Part shown: positions 51,763 through 60,908 of the stretch, piece after piece
Layout: each line of letters begins with the position of its first letter
How positions within the stretch are numbered: position 1 is the stretch's first letter
NCBI GenBank assembly: GCA_039105265.1
Contig: JAPFFF010000043.1
Span: 682,001 to 746,000 of the forward strand
DNA from: Tritrichomonas musculus
Lineage: Eukaryota > Parabasalia > Tritrichomonadida > Tritrichomonadidae
Direction of reading: 5' to 3'
Length of the DNA stretch: 64,000 nucleotides
The notes under the pieces: model-generated
Seen by the model: only the letters and a program-made list of their open reading frames with translations
The model's database searches: none
What the model was told of the DNA's origin: nothing
Position numbers and translations under genes: made by a program

Positions 51763-53598
51763 TTAAATTTTCTTAATTAAAACTTTAGATCCGAGTCCGA
51801 TCAAAGGTTTTGCGATGTTTATTTTAATTGGGTAAGGATTGAATATTTCACTCAATGCGTCGCATCCCTTGAAAACGGACACTCCGAACCTCACTGTAGG
51901 GGCGTTCAATGTGACCTGCGTCAGTGCAGTGCAATTATTGAAAGCGAAGCTTCCGATTGCCGTTACGCTTGCCGGTGTGCTCAGAACGGTGAGTGCGGTG
52001 CAGTCACTGAAAGCGCCGCTTCCGATAGATGTCAAAGACACAGGCAGATCGATTTGCGAAAGACTCGAGCAACCGTTAAACGCGTTATCCTTAATTTTTG
52101 TCACTGAAGGAGGAATGTCAACTTTTGAGAGCTTTACACAACCGCTGAAAGCGTCGTTCTCAATTATTGTGACGGACTTAGGAATCGCTAGTTCGGTGAG
52201 AGCGCTGCACTTGATGAAAGCCGACTCGCTTATCTTTGTCAAGGAGTCAGAAAGTGTCACTTTTTCCAACGATGTGCATTCAAAGAAATTGGCCTTGCCG
52301 ATGTCAGTGACGGAGGGCGGAATCTCAATTGAAGTGAGGCTCGTGCAGCGATCAAAGACGCTCTCTTCGATGACCGTTAAAGACGTTGGCAATTGAATAT
52401 GAACGATAGACAAACAACTGCTGAATGTGAACGCCATGAGAACTTTCAACGAGGGCGGAAGAGAGACGTCAGTCAGGCCTTTGCAGTTGATGAAGCACGA
52501 CTCGCCGATAGAAGAAACCGTCGATGGTATCTCAATTTTTGTGAGGCCGTAGCAGTTAGAGAATGAATACTTGCCAACGCTCGTCAATGATGAAGGTAAT
52601 GTGATGTCAGTTAACGCTTCACAACCGCTAAATGCATAGTCTCCTATCGTCGTAACAGACGCCGGAATTTCAACCGCTTTCAATGATCGGCAGCCATCGA
52701 AGCAGCTCTTTGGAATCGACGTCATTTTTGAAGGAAGTGTCACTTTTTCTAACGATGTGCACTCCTCAAGAATTGAGTCGCCAATGTCGGTGACAGAATC
52801 TGGAATCGTGATTTCAGTGAGCGCTCCGCAGAGGTAGAAAACAGACGATTCTATTTTTGTGAGAGACGATCCAAAATTGACCTTTTTTAGTGAATTGCAT
52901 TCAGCGAATGCATTGCTTTCAATTACTGTAACCGACGAAGGTATATCTACCGTCTCAAGTGCTTCGCATTGACTAAAACTGTTCACTCCTATCGTCGTAA
53001 CGGATGGTGATATGACCACTTTTTTCAATACTTTACAATTGAAAAATGTTCTTTCGTCGATTTTCGTAACCGAAGAAGGAATCGTGACCTCAGCCAACGC
53101 TGCACAGTCTGAGAAGGCACTGGGGCCTATGTCTGTAAGTGTGTCTGGTAATATTGCTTCACTAAGTGAACTGCATTCTGAAAAAGCCGACGGTTTGATC
53201 GTTGTAGCGGGCGATAAAATTTTGATTGAATCTATGTTCTTGTTGTTCTCAAATTCTGTGTTGATTACAGTGGTACCGGAGAAAATTATTGTGATCTTGA
53301 GATTCGGGACGTCTTTTTCTTTGAGTTTGGAGACAGTTGTGAATAAGGGACCAAAGATTTTGGACGAATAATTAATATCTATCGAGATATCTTCAAAAAA
53401 GTTGAGGATTTTGGAGAAATGGGGAGAATCTAATGAATTCTCGCAGAATAAATTGTTGGCTTGAAGTGAGGTAAAACTAATAGTTTTTTTATCGGATTGT
53501 TGATTGGCACATGCATCTTTAAATATTTCTTTGATACCTTCTGAAAGTGAGTCAAACCCTTCGATTTGGCTTAGTTCATTGTAAATTTCATCTGGCAT
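51763..53598 (-). CDS. BspA-like leucine-rich-repeat protein
   Basis: 611 residues. Residues ~1-115 are a polar helical head with no signal peptide. About 20 LRR_5 (BspA/Treponema pallidum-type) repeats of 23 residues follow, from ~128 to ~590, on the pattern IP-x-SVT-x-IG-x-x-AF-x-x-C-x-x-L-x-x-V-x (DIPSSVTVIESNAFAECNSL, EIPASVTTIGDYAFSGCEAL). They form a solenoid used for binding partners or host surfaces. There is no C-terminal transmembrane helix; the end (GLGSKVLIKKI) is short. Many trichomonad BspA proteins lack both signal and anchor. The gene is notably richer in G+C than its flanks, reflecting the repeated SVT/CSSL codons. An initiator-like TCATTCA on the minus strand (plus 53615-53621) lies ~17 bases before the ATG. 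It is the intact relative of the remnant at 40500-42273. Confidence 0.92.
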   Translation of the reverse strand: MPDEIYNELSQIEGFDSLSEGIKEIFKDACANQQSDKKTISFTSLQANNLFCENSLDSPHFSKILNFFEDISIDINYSSKIFGPLFTTVSKLKEKDVPNLKITIIFSGTTVINTEFENNKNIDSIKILSPATTIKPSAFSECSSLSEAILPDTLTDIGPSAFSDCAALAEVTIPSSVTKIDERTFFNCKVLKKVVISPSVTTIGVNSFSQCEALETVDIPSSVTVIESNAFAECNSLKKVNFGSSLTKIESSVFYLCGALTEITIPDSVTDIGDSILEECTSLEKVTLPSKMTSIPKSCFDGCRSLKAVEIPASVTTIGDYAFSGCEALTDITLPSSLTSVGKYSFSNCYGLTKIEIPSTVSSIGESCFINCKGLTDVSLPPSLKVLMAFTFSSCLSIVHIQLPTSLTVIEESVFDRCTSLTSIEIPPSVTDIGKANFFECTSLEKVTLSDSLTKISESAFIKCSALTELAIPKSVTIIENDAFSGCVKLSKVDIPPSVTKIKDNAFNGCSSLSQIDLPVSLTSIGSGAFSDCTALTVLSTPASVTAIGSFAFNNCTALTQVTLNAPTVRFGVSVFKGCDALSEIFNPYPIKINIAKPLIGLGSKVLIKKI

Positions 53599-53614
53599 TT
53601 GGTAAATTTTGGAA

Positions 53615-53621
53615 TGAATGA
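53615..53621 (-). promoter_or_regulatory. Initiator-like element of BspA-like gene
   Basis: On the minus strand TCATTCA, followed by TTCC, ~17 bases before the ATG at 53598. It fits the trichomonad Inr pattern loosely. Confidence 0.4.
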
Positions 53622-53862
53622 TAAAAGTAAGTTATTTCAATATTTTGAGAAACCCAAAAAATTTTTACTCGTACTTTTTGTCTTTCTTATAGGTCAAATA
53701 AAGCTGAAATAGGAGTTTATTCTAAAAGAGATTATTTGCATTAGCTTAATGTAAAATTACATTAATATTAATATTATAATAATAAATATGAAAACAATAT
53801 TGAATAGTTTATCTTATACGAAAAGATAAAACTATTCAAATATTTCAATATATAAATTCATA

Positions 53863-55346
53863 GGTGGGCCACCAATGAATTTTTATAACTTTTGCACCAT
53901 TGGATAGATTACATATAATAATAAAATAAAATATTAATTATAGTTCATAAATATTAAAGATAAAGTTTTTATGAAAAATTTAAATTTTCATATTTTTTTT
54001 GTAAACTATTCAAATAGTATAGATAAAATCTTTCAAAAATATTTGAAATAATTTTCTCAAAATTAAAAGAATTTAAAAAGATCATTCAATTTATATAAGA
54101 AAATTTCATTTATTAAGAATAAAAATATCTATTTTAATTTTGAATTAATTGTTTAATTTAATTTTGTTTAAAGTTATATCTTGTTGATTATAATCAAAGA
54201 CAAAATATAAAAAGAAATAAATGATTTTTTCTATACAAAAAATTTTGAATATAACAAATGAAGCATGTTATAAAAATTCGTTTTGAAAAAGTTAGAAATA
54301 ATCAATTATTTGATTATAATGATTTTGAAAATTTATTAGTATATGATTTATTATAAATATTTTAAAATATTATTTACTATTATATTTATGTTTATAATAT
54401 TATAATAAAAATATATTATGTTTATTTCTATTTAAATTGCTATATTTATAATTTTTATTAAAACTTAGTTTTTTTTTTGAAATTTTAAAAATTCAAATAA
54501 ATATAAAATATTTTTAATTTTGATTATCTTTGCTTTTTAAATTTAAAATGAAATATCTCATTTATATATATTTATAATATATTATTTTATAATGTAATTA
54601 TAATATTAATATAGATTAATTTAATTTTAAATTAAGATATTGCATTTTCTAAAAATCTCAAAATTTCAATAAGGGAAAAATATAAAAAATATTTGAAAGC
54701 TATTTTTATAAATTGAGAGAAAATTGAATAAAAAAAAGCTGATTTTAATTTTTTATGATTTTTTAATAAAGGTCCAATATTCTGGGACATATATCTAATT
54801 TTAATTTAGCTTTATTTATACCAAATTTATTGTTTGACCGTTTATAATTTCTTACCAAGTGGCTCCAAAATTGAATCATTCCGTTAACTAATTCAACTTT
54901 TTGAATATGTTTTCCCAACTAACCTTTATCTTTGAAGTTATGTTATAACTAACTATATCAATAAAAAGCCTGGGCGATGAAGAAACTAAATATCAAAAAA
55001 GAAAACATTTAATTTTTTTATATACTTCTGAAAATTAAAAATACCTTTTATTTTAACTTTTTAGAGAAATCTATTTATTATTTTATATTGTTTCCAGATC
55101 ATTCTTGATGTATGACATAGATAATATCATATAATAATAGAAATATGTATTTTAATTCATTTGAACTTGTGATATTGCATATCATGTATTAAAAAAAAGT
55201 TGATGAATATTAGCTCAAAACTTAATTTAACAACTGCATCCTATCATATATGTGTTATATAAATATATATTATGAAATTGCTGAATAATTCTTAAAATTA
55301 GAAGAAAAAAAGAACTTTTTTAAAGTCAAAAAAAAAGTGGCCCACC
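53863..55346. mobile_element. TA-flanked inverted-repeat element, ~1.48 kb, non-coding
   Basis: GGTGGGCCAC at 53863 and its exact reverse complement GTGGCCCACC ending at 55346 stand out in otherwise G/C-free sequence. Each is flanked on the outside by TA (53861-53862 and 55347-55348). The interior is extremely AT-rich with no open frame. A TA target site and a GGTGGG-type end are compatible with a Tc1/mariner-like MITE or a long-dead full element. The terminal repeat is only 10-12 bp, so the call is tentative. Confidence 0.5.
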
Positions 55347-55348
55347 TA

Positions 55349-55922
55349 TATAAATTCCAATTAAAAGTAGTATAGGATAGAAGCATCTGCTGGAAAGATA
55401 CAATATTCTTAGGATCTGAGAAATTCTGTTAGGGCAAAGTCAAACTTGGTTCAAAAGCCAGAAATCAGTTTATTTCATATATTTTTCAACATGTGCTGCT
55501 CAATATGTTCAGATATCGGCTTTTCACTCTTTATATGAATAATGTGAGTTCACTAGAATCATATTATACGTATTTTCATTCTGTGGATGAAATTTTTTTA
55601 GAAAAGGATTTTTGAGTTTTTTATTAAGAACTATTTGTTCTATGTCACTATTATCCTTTATTATAATTCAGACCGTTATTCTGCTAGTTATTATTCAAAT
55701 AGTTATTCAGAAGATATTACTCAGACGGTTATTCTGTTGGTGATTGTTCGAAAGGTTATTTTTCGAATGATTAGTTGATTGTTTCACAAAAATATATAAT
55801 TGAATGGTTTACATTTATTTACATATTGAATGGTTTACATTTATTATTTACTCTACTTTAACTAAACTATATACTCTTTGCATTTTACCTTTTTCTATGT
55901 TGTATCTGCTTCTTATTTCATA
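55349..55922. other. Spacer with short degenerate repeats
   Basis: No gene. Around 55670-55770 words such as CAGAC-x-GTTATTCTG and GTTATTATTC recur irregularly. A 26-bp period repeat (ATTGAATGGTTTACATTTAT) occurs at about 55799 and 55825. Confidence 0.65.
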
Positions 55923-56934
55923 TTACTCAAGTACTTCCTTCTCGTTTTTAAACCCAAAGTATTGATATAACTGTTTCTTACCTGTAAACTCTCTTTTCAA
56001 GTCATCTTCTTTAATCATTATTGTCTCTTTCTTTTTTTCTTCTTTTTCTGTCTCATCAACAATAACATCTCCAATCTTGCTCATACACAATATCCATGAA
56101 TCTTTGTCCATTCACAGGCATACATTTACTCTCAGTTGGTTTAGTCTTGTCTTATACATGTTCTTGGCTACCTTATAGGTAAACTTCTCCTCAGGTACCT
56201 TTACTTGTCTTATGTATAGAAAAGCTGTTGAGTCTTCGTTCCTATTTCTTCCTTCGAACTGCTCTACACTTGAAACTGTATCTAGTGGAGTCTGGATGAA
56301 GATAGACAACTGATTTTCTTTTAATGACTTGCCTGATTGGATACATGATGTAGCAATAACTATGTCAACATCATATGTGCTAAAAAACTTGCCGTCATCA
56401 CTTATTTCTTCTTCTTTCTTCTCTGAGTTGTACAATGCTTTCTTAAGTTCATTGTTGATACATTCCTTTATCCGTTCACATTCATTCCTCAATCTTGATT
56501 AATATTTTGTCATACATCTTTATCTCTTCTAATACTTGTTTAGCTATGGTCTCTCTTTGCCCTTCCATTTTATTCTTCAGTTTGTATAAATATATTGTTC
56601 TGTGGTATTTGATGGCTTCCTTAAACCAATTAAATGCACCTTCCTTAACGCTTAACTTTATCATGTCATCTATGTTCTCGAGATGATTGTTGTTTAATGC
56701 TACGTACAACTTAGAGTAGAACTCCGCAGCGAAGTTGATAGTAGGTGCGGCGAGAATGAATTTGTTATCAGGTACTGTGTTATAAATCCATTTCCTCATT
56801 GCTGTAGATTTGCATGAAAAGATAGGTGCTTGACAGATGAACTTCTTTATAGCCTTTTCTATGTTTATCTCTTCTTCACCTTTAGTATAAGTTATTTCAT
56901 TACACTTCAATTTTTTTCTTTTCAAAAAGTTCAT
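55923..56934 (-). pseudogene. Fossil of a superfamily 2-type helicase, broken
   Basis: Minus-strand coding traces of one helicase-like protein. A nucleotide-binding first half is followed by a second half with a recognisable late helicase block (DVDIVIATSCIQSGKS, VSSVEQFEGRNRN), and then a Lys/Glu-rich end. The gene is broken, with about two or three interruptions, and both ends are missing. The helicase type recalls origin-binding or replicative helicases of large DNA viruses and virus-like elements, but a cellular or plain transposon source is possible. No capsid, polymerase or integrase was seen beside it. Preservation is moderate, so the age is probably modest. Confidence 0.5.
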
Positions 56935-57189
56935 TTCCCAAATTTTTTAGAAATTCCCACCCAAGGATACCTTTTTTTTTTTTTCGGGAAGAGATCTTTA
57001 GTTATTTCATATGATTTTATAGGAAGATCTTCGAACAAGAATAAAAACAAAAAAGAAAACGAATGATGTGCATTTGATTGAAGGGTGTTATGCTTATGAA
57101 GGTGTTGTGTTTGCTATGATAAGTAGATGTTTGTATGTTTACTAGGTTTTTAATGGTACTATACGTTACTGACACAAAATCTGCCACCT
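56935..57189. other. Spacer between helicase fossil and GC-rich island
   Basis: A T run near 56970-56982, then sequence with raised G content (GGGTGTTATGC, GAAGGTGTTGTGTTTGC). No gene recognised. It may belong to the same insertion as the helicase fossil. Confidence 0.4.
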
Positions 57190-57365
57190 AGTATAAAAGC
57201 TTGTGGAAATTGTTTCATAGCGTGACCGAATTGACACAGGGCGTTAGGCGCGTGGAAAACGAAGTGAGGGCAGCCGGCGCGTAGCGAGGTCCAAGCGAGT
57301 CGAAGAGGAGCTTGGTACTGAGCAAGTTAGGCTGGGGGAGAGTAGCGACCACTGCCTAACTTATA
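57190..57365. other. GC-rich island with hairpin
   Basis: About 170 bases rich in G+C within DNA that is otherwise largely A/T. Short words such as GGCGCGT and GCGAG recur (GCCGGCGCGTAGCGAGGTCC). AAGTTAGGC at 57324-57332 pairs with GCCTAACTT at 57354-57362 around a 21-base loop. It may be a piece of a mobile element or a structured RNA; no known RNA family was recognised and no coding frame is convincing. Confidence 0.6.
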
Positions 57366-57544
57366 CTACTACAATTTCAAAAAACAAAAAAGAGATTGCT
57401 TGGAGAATCACGGTTGAGGGAGAAATCCAAAGAATGTATCAAAAAAAAAATATTTCTATTACTGCTATATTATATCAGACAGTATCCAAAATATGAATCA
57501 ATACAAGCAATTCCATGAATTATAGCAATGACATGTTTTTTAAA

Positions 57545-57742
57545 TTATATATTTTGAGATTTTAATGCCACTGCAATTGTTTGAATCGTTGCATCAAAAA
57601 TATATCCACATTCCGGCAAATCTTTACATGTGAAGTTTTGACCAAACTCTGTAAATTTGCTCTCAAGGAAACTTATAAGTTTTGGTAGATAGTTATTATC
57701 AATTCTTTTAAATGTTGATTCAGGATTTGCGGTATACATCAC
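57545..57742 (-). pseudogene. Possible DNA-transposase fragment
   Basis: 65 codons on the minus strand (MMYTANPESTFKRIDNNYLP, LISFLESKFTEFGQNFTC, LPECGYIFDATIQTIA). The G-Y-I-x-D-A/S-T-x-Q-x-I word resembles the first catalytic Asp region of DDE_4 (Harbinger-like) transposases seen in trichomonads. The match is by memory and the piece is short. The rest of a transposase is absent downstream on the same strand. Confidence 0.3.
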
Positions 57743-58335
57743 TACTCTTGAAAGCTCAATCTCGAAAATATTGAGTTGAAAAAAGAACTCTTTAACGAAA
57801 TTACATCAATTACTTTATTGTATTGAAAATGAAAAGTTACATTGCCCTAAAACATTAGATAAAATGATTATTGAGGATTTGATAAAAAATATGCATAAAA
57901 AAATACTGGCACACTTGTTCAAACGCAATGCTTCTATTTGATTTATTCTTCTTAGTTTTTTTTACAAATAATATATAGTAATTTGAAAGAGTTTGTGCCT
58001 TTCTTTTCCGGAAAAACATTGAAGGGGAAATCCAAATCAGAACAGAAGGCACCATCTGAATTGTGTTATAGTATAGGCTCCCCTATCGAAAAGCACATAC
58101 CGAAACTCTCCGCAGAGGCTTATCAGCTTTTAAATCTAATATATATGTTTCTATTTATTTCATTTATAATCAAATTTACAATATTTTTTCATATAAAATA
58201 TCGATATCAGATTTACAAACTGATAATAAATTATCAAGATTAAAAAGTATCAATTTTGATATCGATTATTAAAACAAAATGCCGACATGCATTTATGTGA
58301 GGTGACTTAACGTCTTTGATGATTTTAACAATTTA
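57743..58335. other. Spacer with a G+C-raised patch
   Basis: No gene recognised. 58010-58125 has higher G+C than its surroundings. A plus-strand frame (from about 57983) reads FFSGKTLKGKSKSEQKAPSE, which might be a transposon scrap, but I cannot assign it. Confidence 0.4.
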
Positions 58336-58393
58336 CGAGTTTATACGACCTACTTTTTGATCTTCGCTCAAAAAGTAGGTCCGAATAAACTCG
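58336..58393. repeat. Strong 25-bp-stem hairpin
   Basis: CGAGTTTATACGACCTACTT continuing to TTTTGA pairs with TCAAAAAGTAGGTC continuing to CGAATAAACTCG. The stem is almost perfect at 25-26 bp around the 7-base loop TCTTCGC (58361-58367). It lies ~370 bases beyond the 3' end of the minus-strand transporter gene. Confidence 0.88.
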
Positions 58394-58501
58394 AATTCCT
58401 TTCAATTAACACTTTTTGAATAACTTTTTTCTCATAAAAAGTTATTGACATTTTTTTGCTGGTCATTTTTATTCAAAAAGTGGTTTCATTGAAAGAAATT
58501 C
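58393..58501. repeat. Second, nested hairpin adjoining the first
   Basis: The left arm 58393-58423 (GAATTCCTTTCAATTAACAC, then TTTTTGAATAA) is matched by the reverse complement of 58469-58501 with a two-base bulge and few mismatches. Inside it AATAACTTTTT (from 58419) pairs with AAAAAGTTATT (to 58446). Together with 58336-58393 this makes two back-to-back stem-loops sharing a boundary G. Confidence 0.8.
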
Positions 58502-58759
58502 ATTTTTTAACTTGATCTTCTGGTTTTGAAAATAATGTAAATTTTTTTTTCTAATATTAGAAAAATGTAATTAATTTATTACGAGATTCAAAATTTTGCT
58601 CTTTGTTTAAAACCTTGTAAATTACAAGTTGTAATAATGATGATTTTAAAAATTCAAATGCTTGCTCAAAAAGTTCGTTCTTCAGATATTAAAATTAGGT
58701 TAAATATTTACTTATTCTAAAAGATAAAACTATAGAAAAATACTGCAATATTATTGGCA

Positions 58760-60166
58760 TTATTCAGCAATTGATAAACCACTTACTGCGCCAGTACCTG
58801 ATTCATCAATTTGGTTATAATTTCCAGTTTCTGCAAGGCTTGGTTGAACGATCCAGAACGAGGCAAGTACTGTCAAAGCACCGAAAACTGCTGAAAATCC
58901 GATTTTCTTTGTTGACAAAGTGTATATATCTTTACCAAATACTCCATCAACAAAATAACCTAATCCAAAGTTAGAAATTTGCTGACCAATGACACAGAAA
59001 CAGTTAAGTATTCCTAAGTTATTTCCAAGTTCTTCAGTTGGGATAACAAGGGAAACAATAGCATATGGAATTGCTGTGAAGATAACCTGACTAATACCAA
59101 GTAAACCAACAATAGCAAAAAAGGCGTATTCCTGTCTCACCCAAATGAATATCAACAAACAAACTGTCATTAACGAATTGCCAATTACCATTGTCCATTT
59201 CATTCCTAAAGAATCTACGATTTTACTATTAATAAAACTATAAATGAGCTGAGCAGCTCCGTTAACTGTCATGCATAACATACCACGCTTAACACCATTT
59301 TCATAAATTGCCTTTTTGGTATCCTCATCAGAATACATTACTCTATGTTCATAAATATCGCGCCCCATGAAGTCAGTAAATTTAATCTGGAATTGATAGA
59401 TAGCCATGTTTGCAAAGAGAAATGGTAAGATAACACGTGAAAAAGGTCTTGGAATTTTCTTGAATGCACGAAAAGTTTGCTTGAAAGGATTAACTTTTGG
59501 AGGTTTGACACGTAATGGCTCTTCTCTGGCAGCTATGCAAACAACAATCATTGCTAATACAGCTACAGATACGCAAATAACAAGAAGAAATTCGGTTTCT
59601 TTGAGGCCAAAAGCTTTAAGTTTAAGACCACCTAAAAGGTTAGAAACGATTGGAGCGATACCACCAAATACCTGGCAAATATTGGACATTTGATTTTGCT
59701 GATTTGGTGGCGTTACATCAGAGCATAAAACTCTTGCTGGTGATTGAATAACATTTACAGATAAAAAGGCGAGAATTATTGAAAAAATGAAAATGATTTT
59801 CTTTTGAGATACTGTTGACCCAATTTTATCATAAAAAGATAAAAGTAAGAGAGAAGCAACAGCAACGATAGTACCAATGACAATAAATATACGTCGTCTT
59901 CCGTATTTGAACATTAATCCGTCTGATAAGACACCTAATAATGGAGCTAAAAAGAATCCAATGAGTGAACCTGCTAAAAGAAGCATTAATTCAGCAATTG
60001 GTGGAAGACCTAATAGTTGACGAGTTGGAGAAAGAAGCGCAAATATAATATTGTACATTAAACCTGGAATAAGATTTCCTGAGGCAATAGCCATGATACG
60101 GCCGAAGGAAAGCTTGTCGCGCTTGCAAAGGGGGACCCAATCGTCATAAAGAGAATCTTCAATCAT
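58760..60166 (-). CDS. MFS sugar transporter, SLC45/sucrose-transporter (GPH) type
   Basis: 468 residues with about 12 transmembrane helices and cytosolic ends. The loop between helices 2 and 3 reads GVLSDGLMFKYGRRRIFIVIG, matching the G-x-x-SDR-x-GRRRPFI signature of plant SUT and animal SLC45 sucrose/H+ symporters. The following helix-4 region QSPARVLCSDVTPPNQQNQ corresponds to their Q-x-P-x-R-x-x-x-x-D motif, and FTDFMGRDIYEH in the second half fits their WMGREVF block. An acidic N-terminus (MIEDSLYDDWVP) and the central loop rich in Lys/Pro complete the picture. It probably imports a sugar or disaccharide with protons across the plasma or lysosomal membrane. This would complement an extracellular glucan hydrolase such as the GH13 enzyme at 9036, although the two genes are far apart. 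Confidence 0.85.
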   Translation of the reverse strand: MIEDSLYDDWVPLCKRDKLSFGRIMAIASGNLIPGLMYNIIFALLSPTRQLLGLPPIAELMLLLAGSLIGFFLAPLLGVLSDGLMFKYGRRRIFIVIGTIVAVASLLLLSFYDKIGSTVSQKKIIFIFSIILAFLSVNVIQSPARVLCSDVTPPNQQNQMSNICQVFGGIAPIVSNLLGGLKLKAFGLKETEFLLVICVSVAVLAMIVVCIAAREEPLRVKPPKVNPFKQTFRAFKKIPRPFSRVILPFLFANMAIYQFQIKFTDFMGRDIYEHRVMYSDEDTKKAIYENGVKRGMLCMTVNGAAQLIYSFINSKIVDSLGMKWTMVIGNSLMTVCLLIFIWVRQEYAFFAIVGLLGISQVIFTAIPYAIVSLVIPTEELGNNLGILNCFCVIGQQISNFGLGYFVDGVFGKDIYTLSTKKIGFSAVFGALTVLASFWIVQPSLAETGNYNQIDESGTGAVSGLSIAE

Positions 60167-60908
60167 TCAGCAATTTTATTAATAATAAAATATGTGAATA
60201 AATCGAAAATTCAATCAAAGCAATAAATTCTGAACTCTTTTCATTCAAATTATTCAAAATATTCTGAGAATTTTATCTGTCTATTGAATTTTGAGAAATC
60301 TTTAAAGATCATTTTTTTCTAAAGAGGGTTCAATATTTGAATATTATTATTATTGTTATTTTTATAGATTTGAATTAACTAGCAATATTTAATGATTATA
60401 TAAATACATCGTTTAAAAAATGATAATAAATAATTATTTTTTCAGTAATTATCAAAGTAAATATTAAGATATAATTCATTCTATTAAAGTGAACTGATTT
60501 GAACGCAATTTTTATATATTTTTTTATCTGTGGATTTATATGTTTAATCATTTAAATTTTGATGATAAAACACCCTAACAGTTATTATATAAATTAAAAA
60601 AGCAATGCTTTCGAAGTTTTAAGTTTTTTTGCTTTGAATTCAATTAGTTCATTTTTTTTCAATTAAAAATGATCGAGTTTAAGATAAAAAATGAATTTAT
60701 GAAATGAGACACAATACTACGATATTATTAAATAGATTTTTATAAAAATCATATATATTAAATAAAAAATTAATTATCTATTTCTTCAATTCGCTATATT
60801 TTTATTTTTAATAGTTTAATAGATATTCACAAAAAGTTTAAAATTTTTTATAACGATTATAAACAATTCAATAAAATAATTATAAGCGGCTAAAGTTTTT
60901 AATAAAAT
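60167..60908. other. Divergent-promoter spacer
   Basis: 742 AT-rich bases between the divergent transporter and kinase genes, so both promoters must be here. No convincing initiator consensus was found at either start. No repeats stand out. Confidence 0.55.

Noticed and set aside
51839-53371. Plus-strand frames of 119-185 codons opposite the BspA-like gene
   Set aside because: Antisense of periodic LRR codons.
54770-55000. Possible transposase remnant inside the 1.48-kb TA-flanked element
   Set aside because: Slightly less AT-rich, but no frame gives a recognisable transposase motif.
57175-57200. TATAAAAG as a TATA-box promoter
   Set aside because: Trichomonad protein genes use an initiator and not a TATA box; no gene follows. 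Kept only as context for the GC-rich island.
57983-58243. 86-codon plus-strand frame containing FFSGKTLKGKS
   Set aside because: The FSGK word hints at a transposase but the rest has no match I know, and it runs into A/T spacer translation; noted only as a G+C-raised patch.
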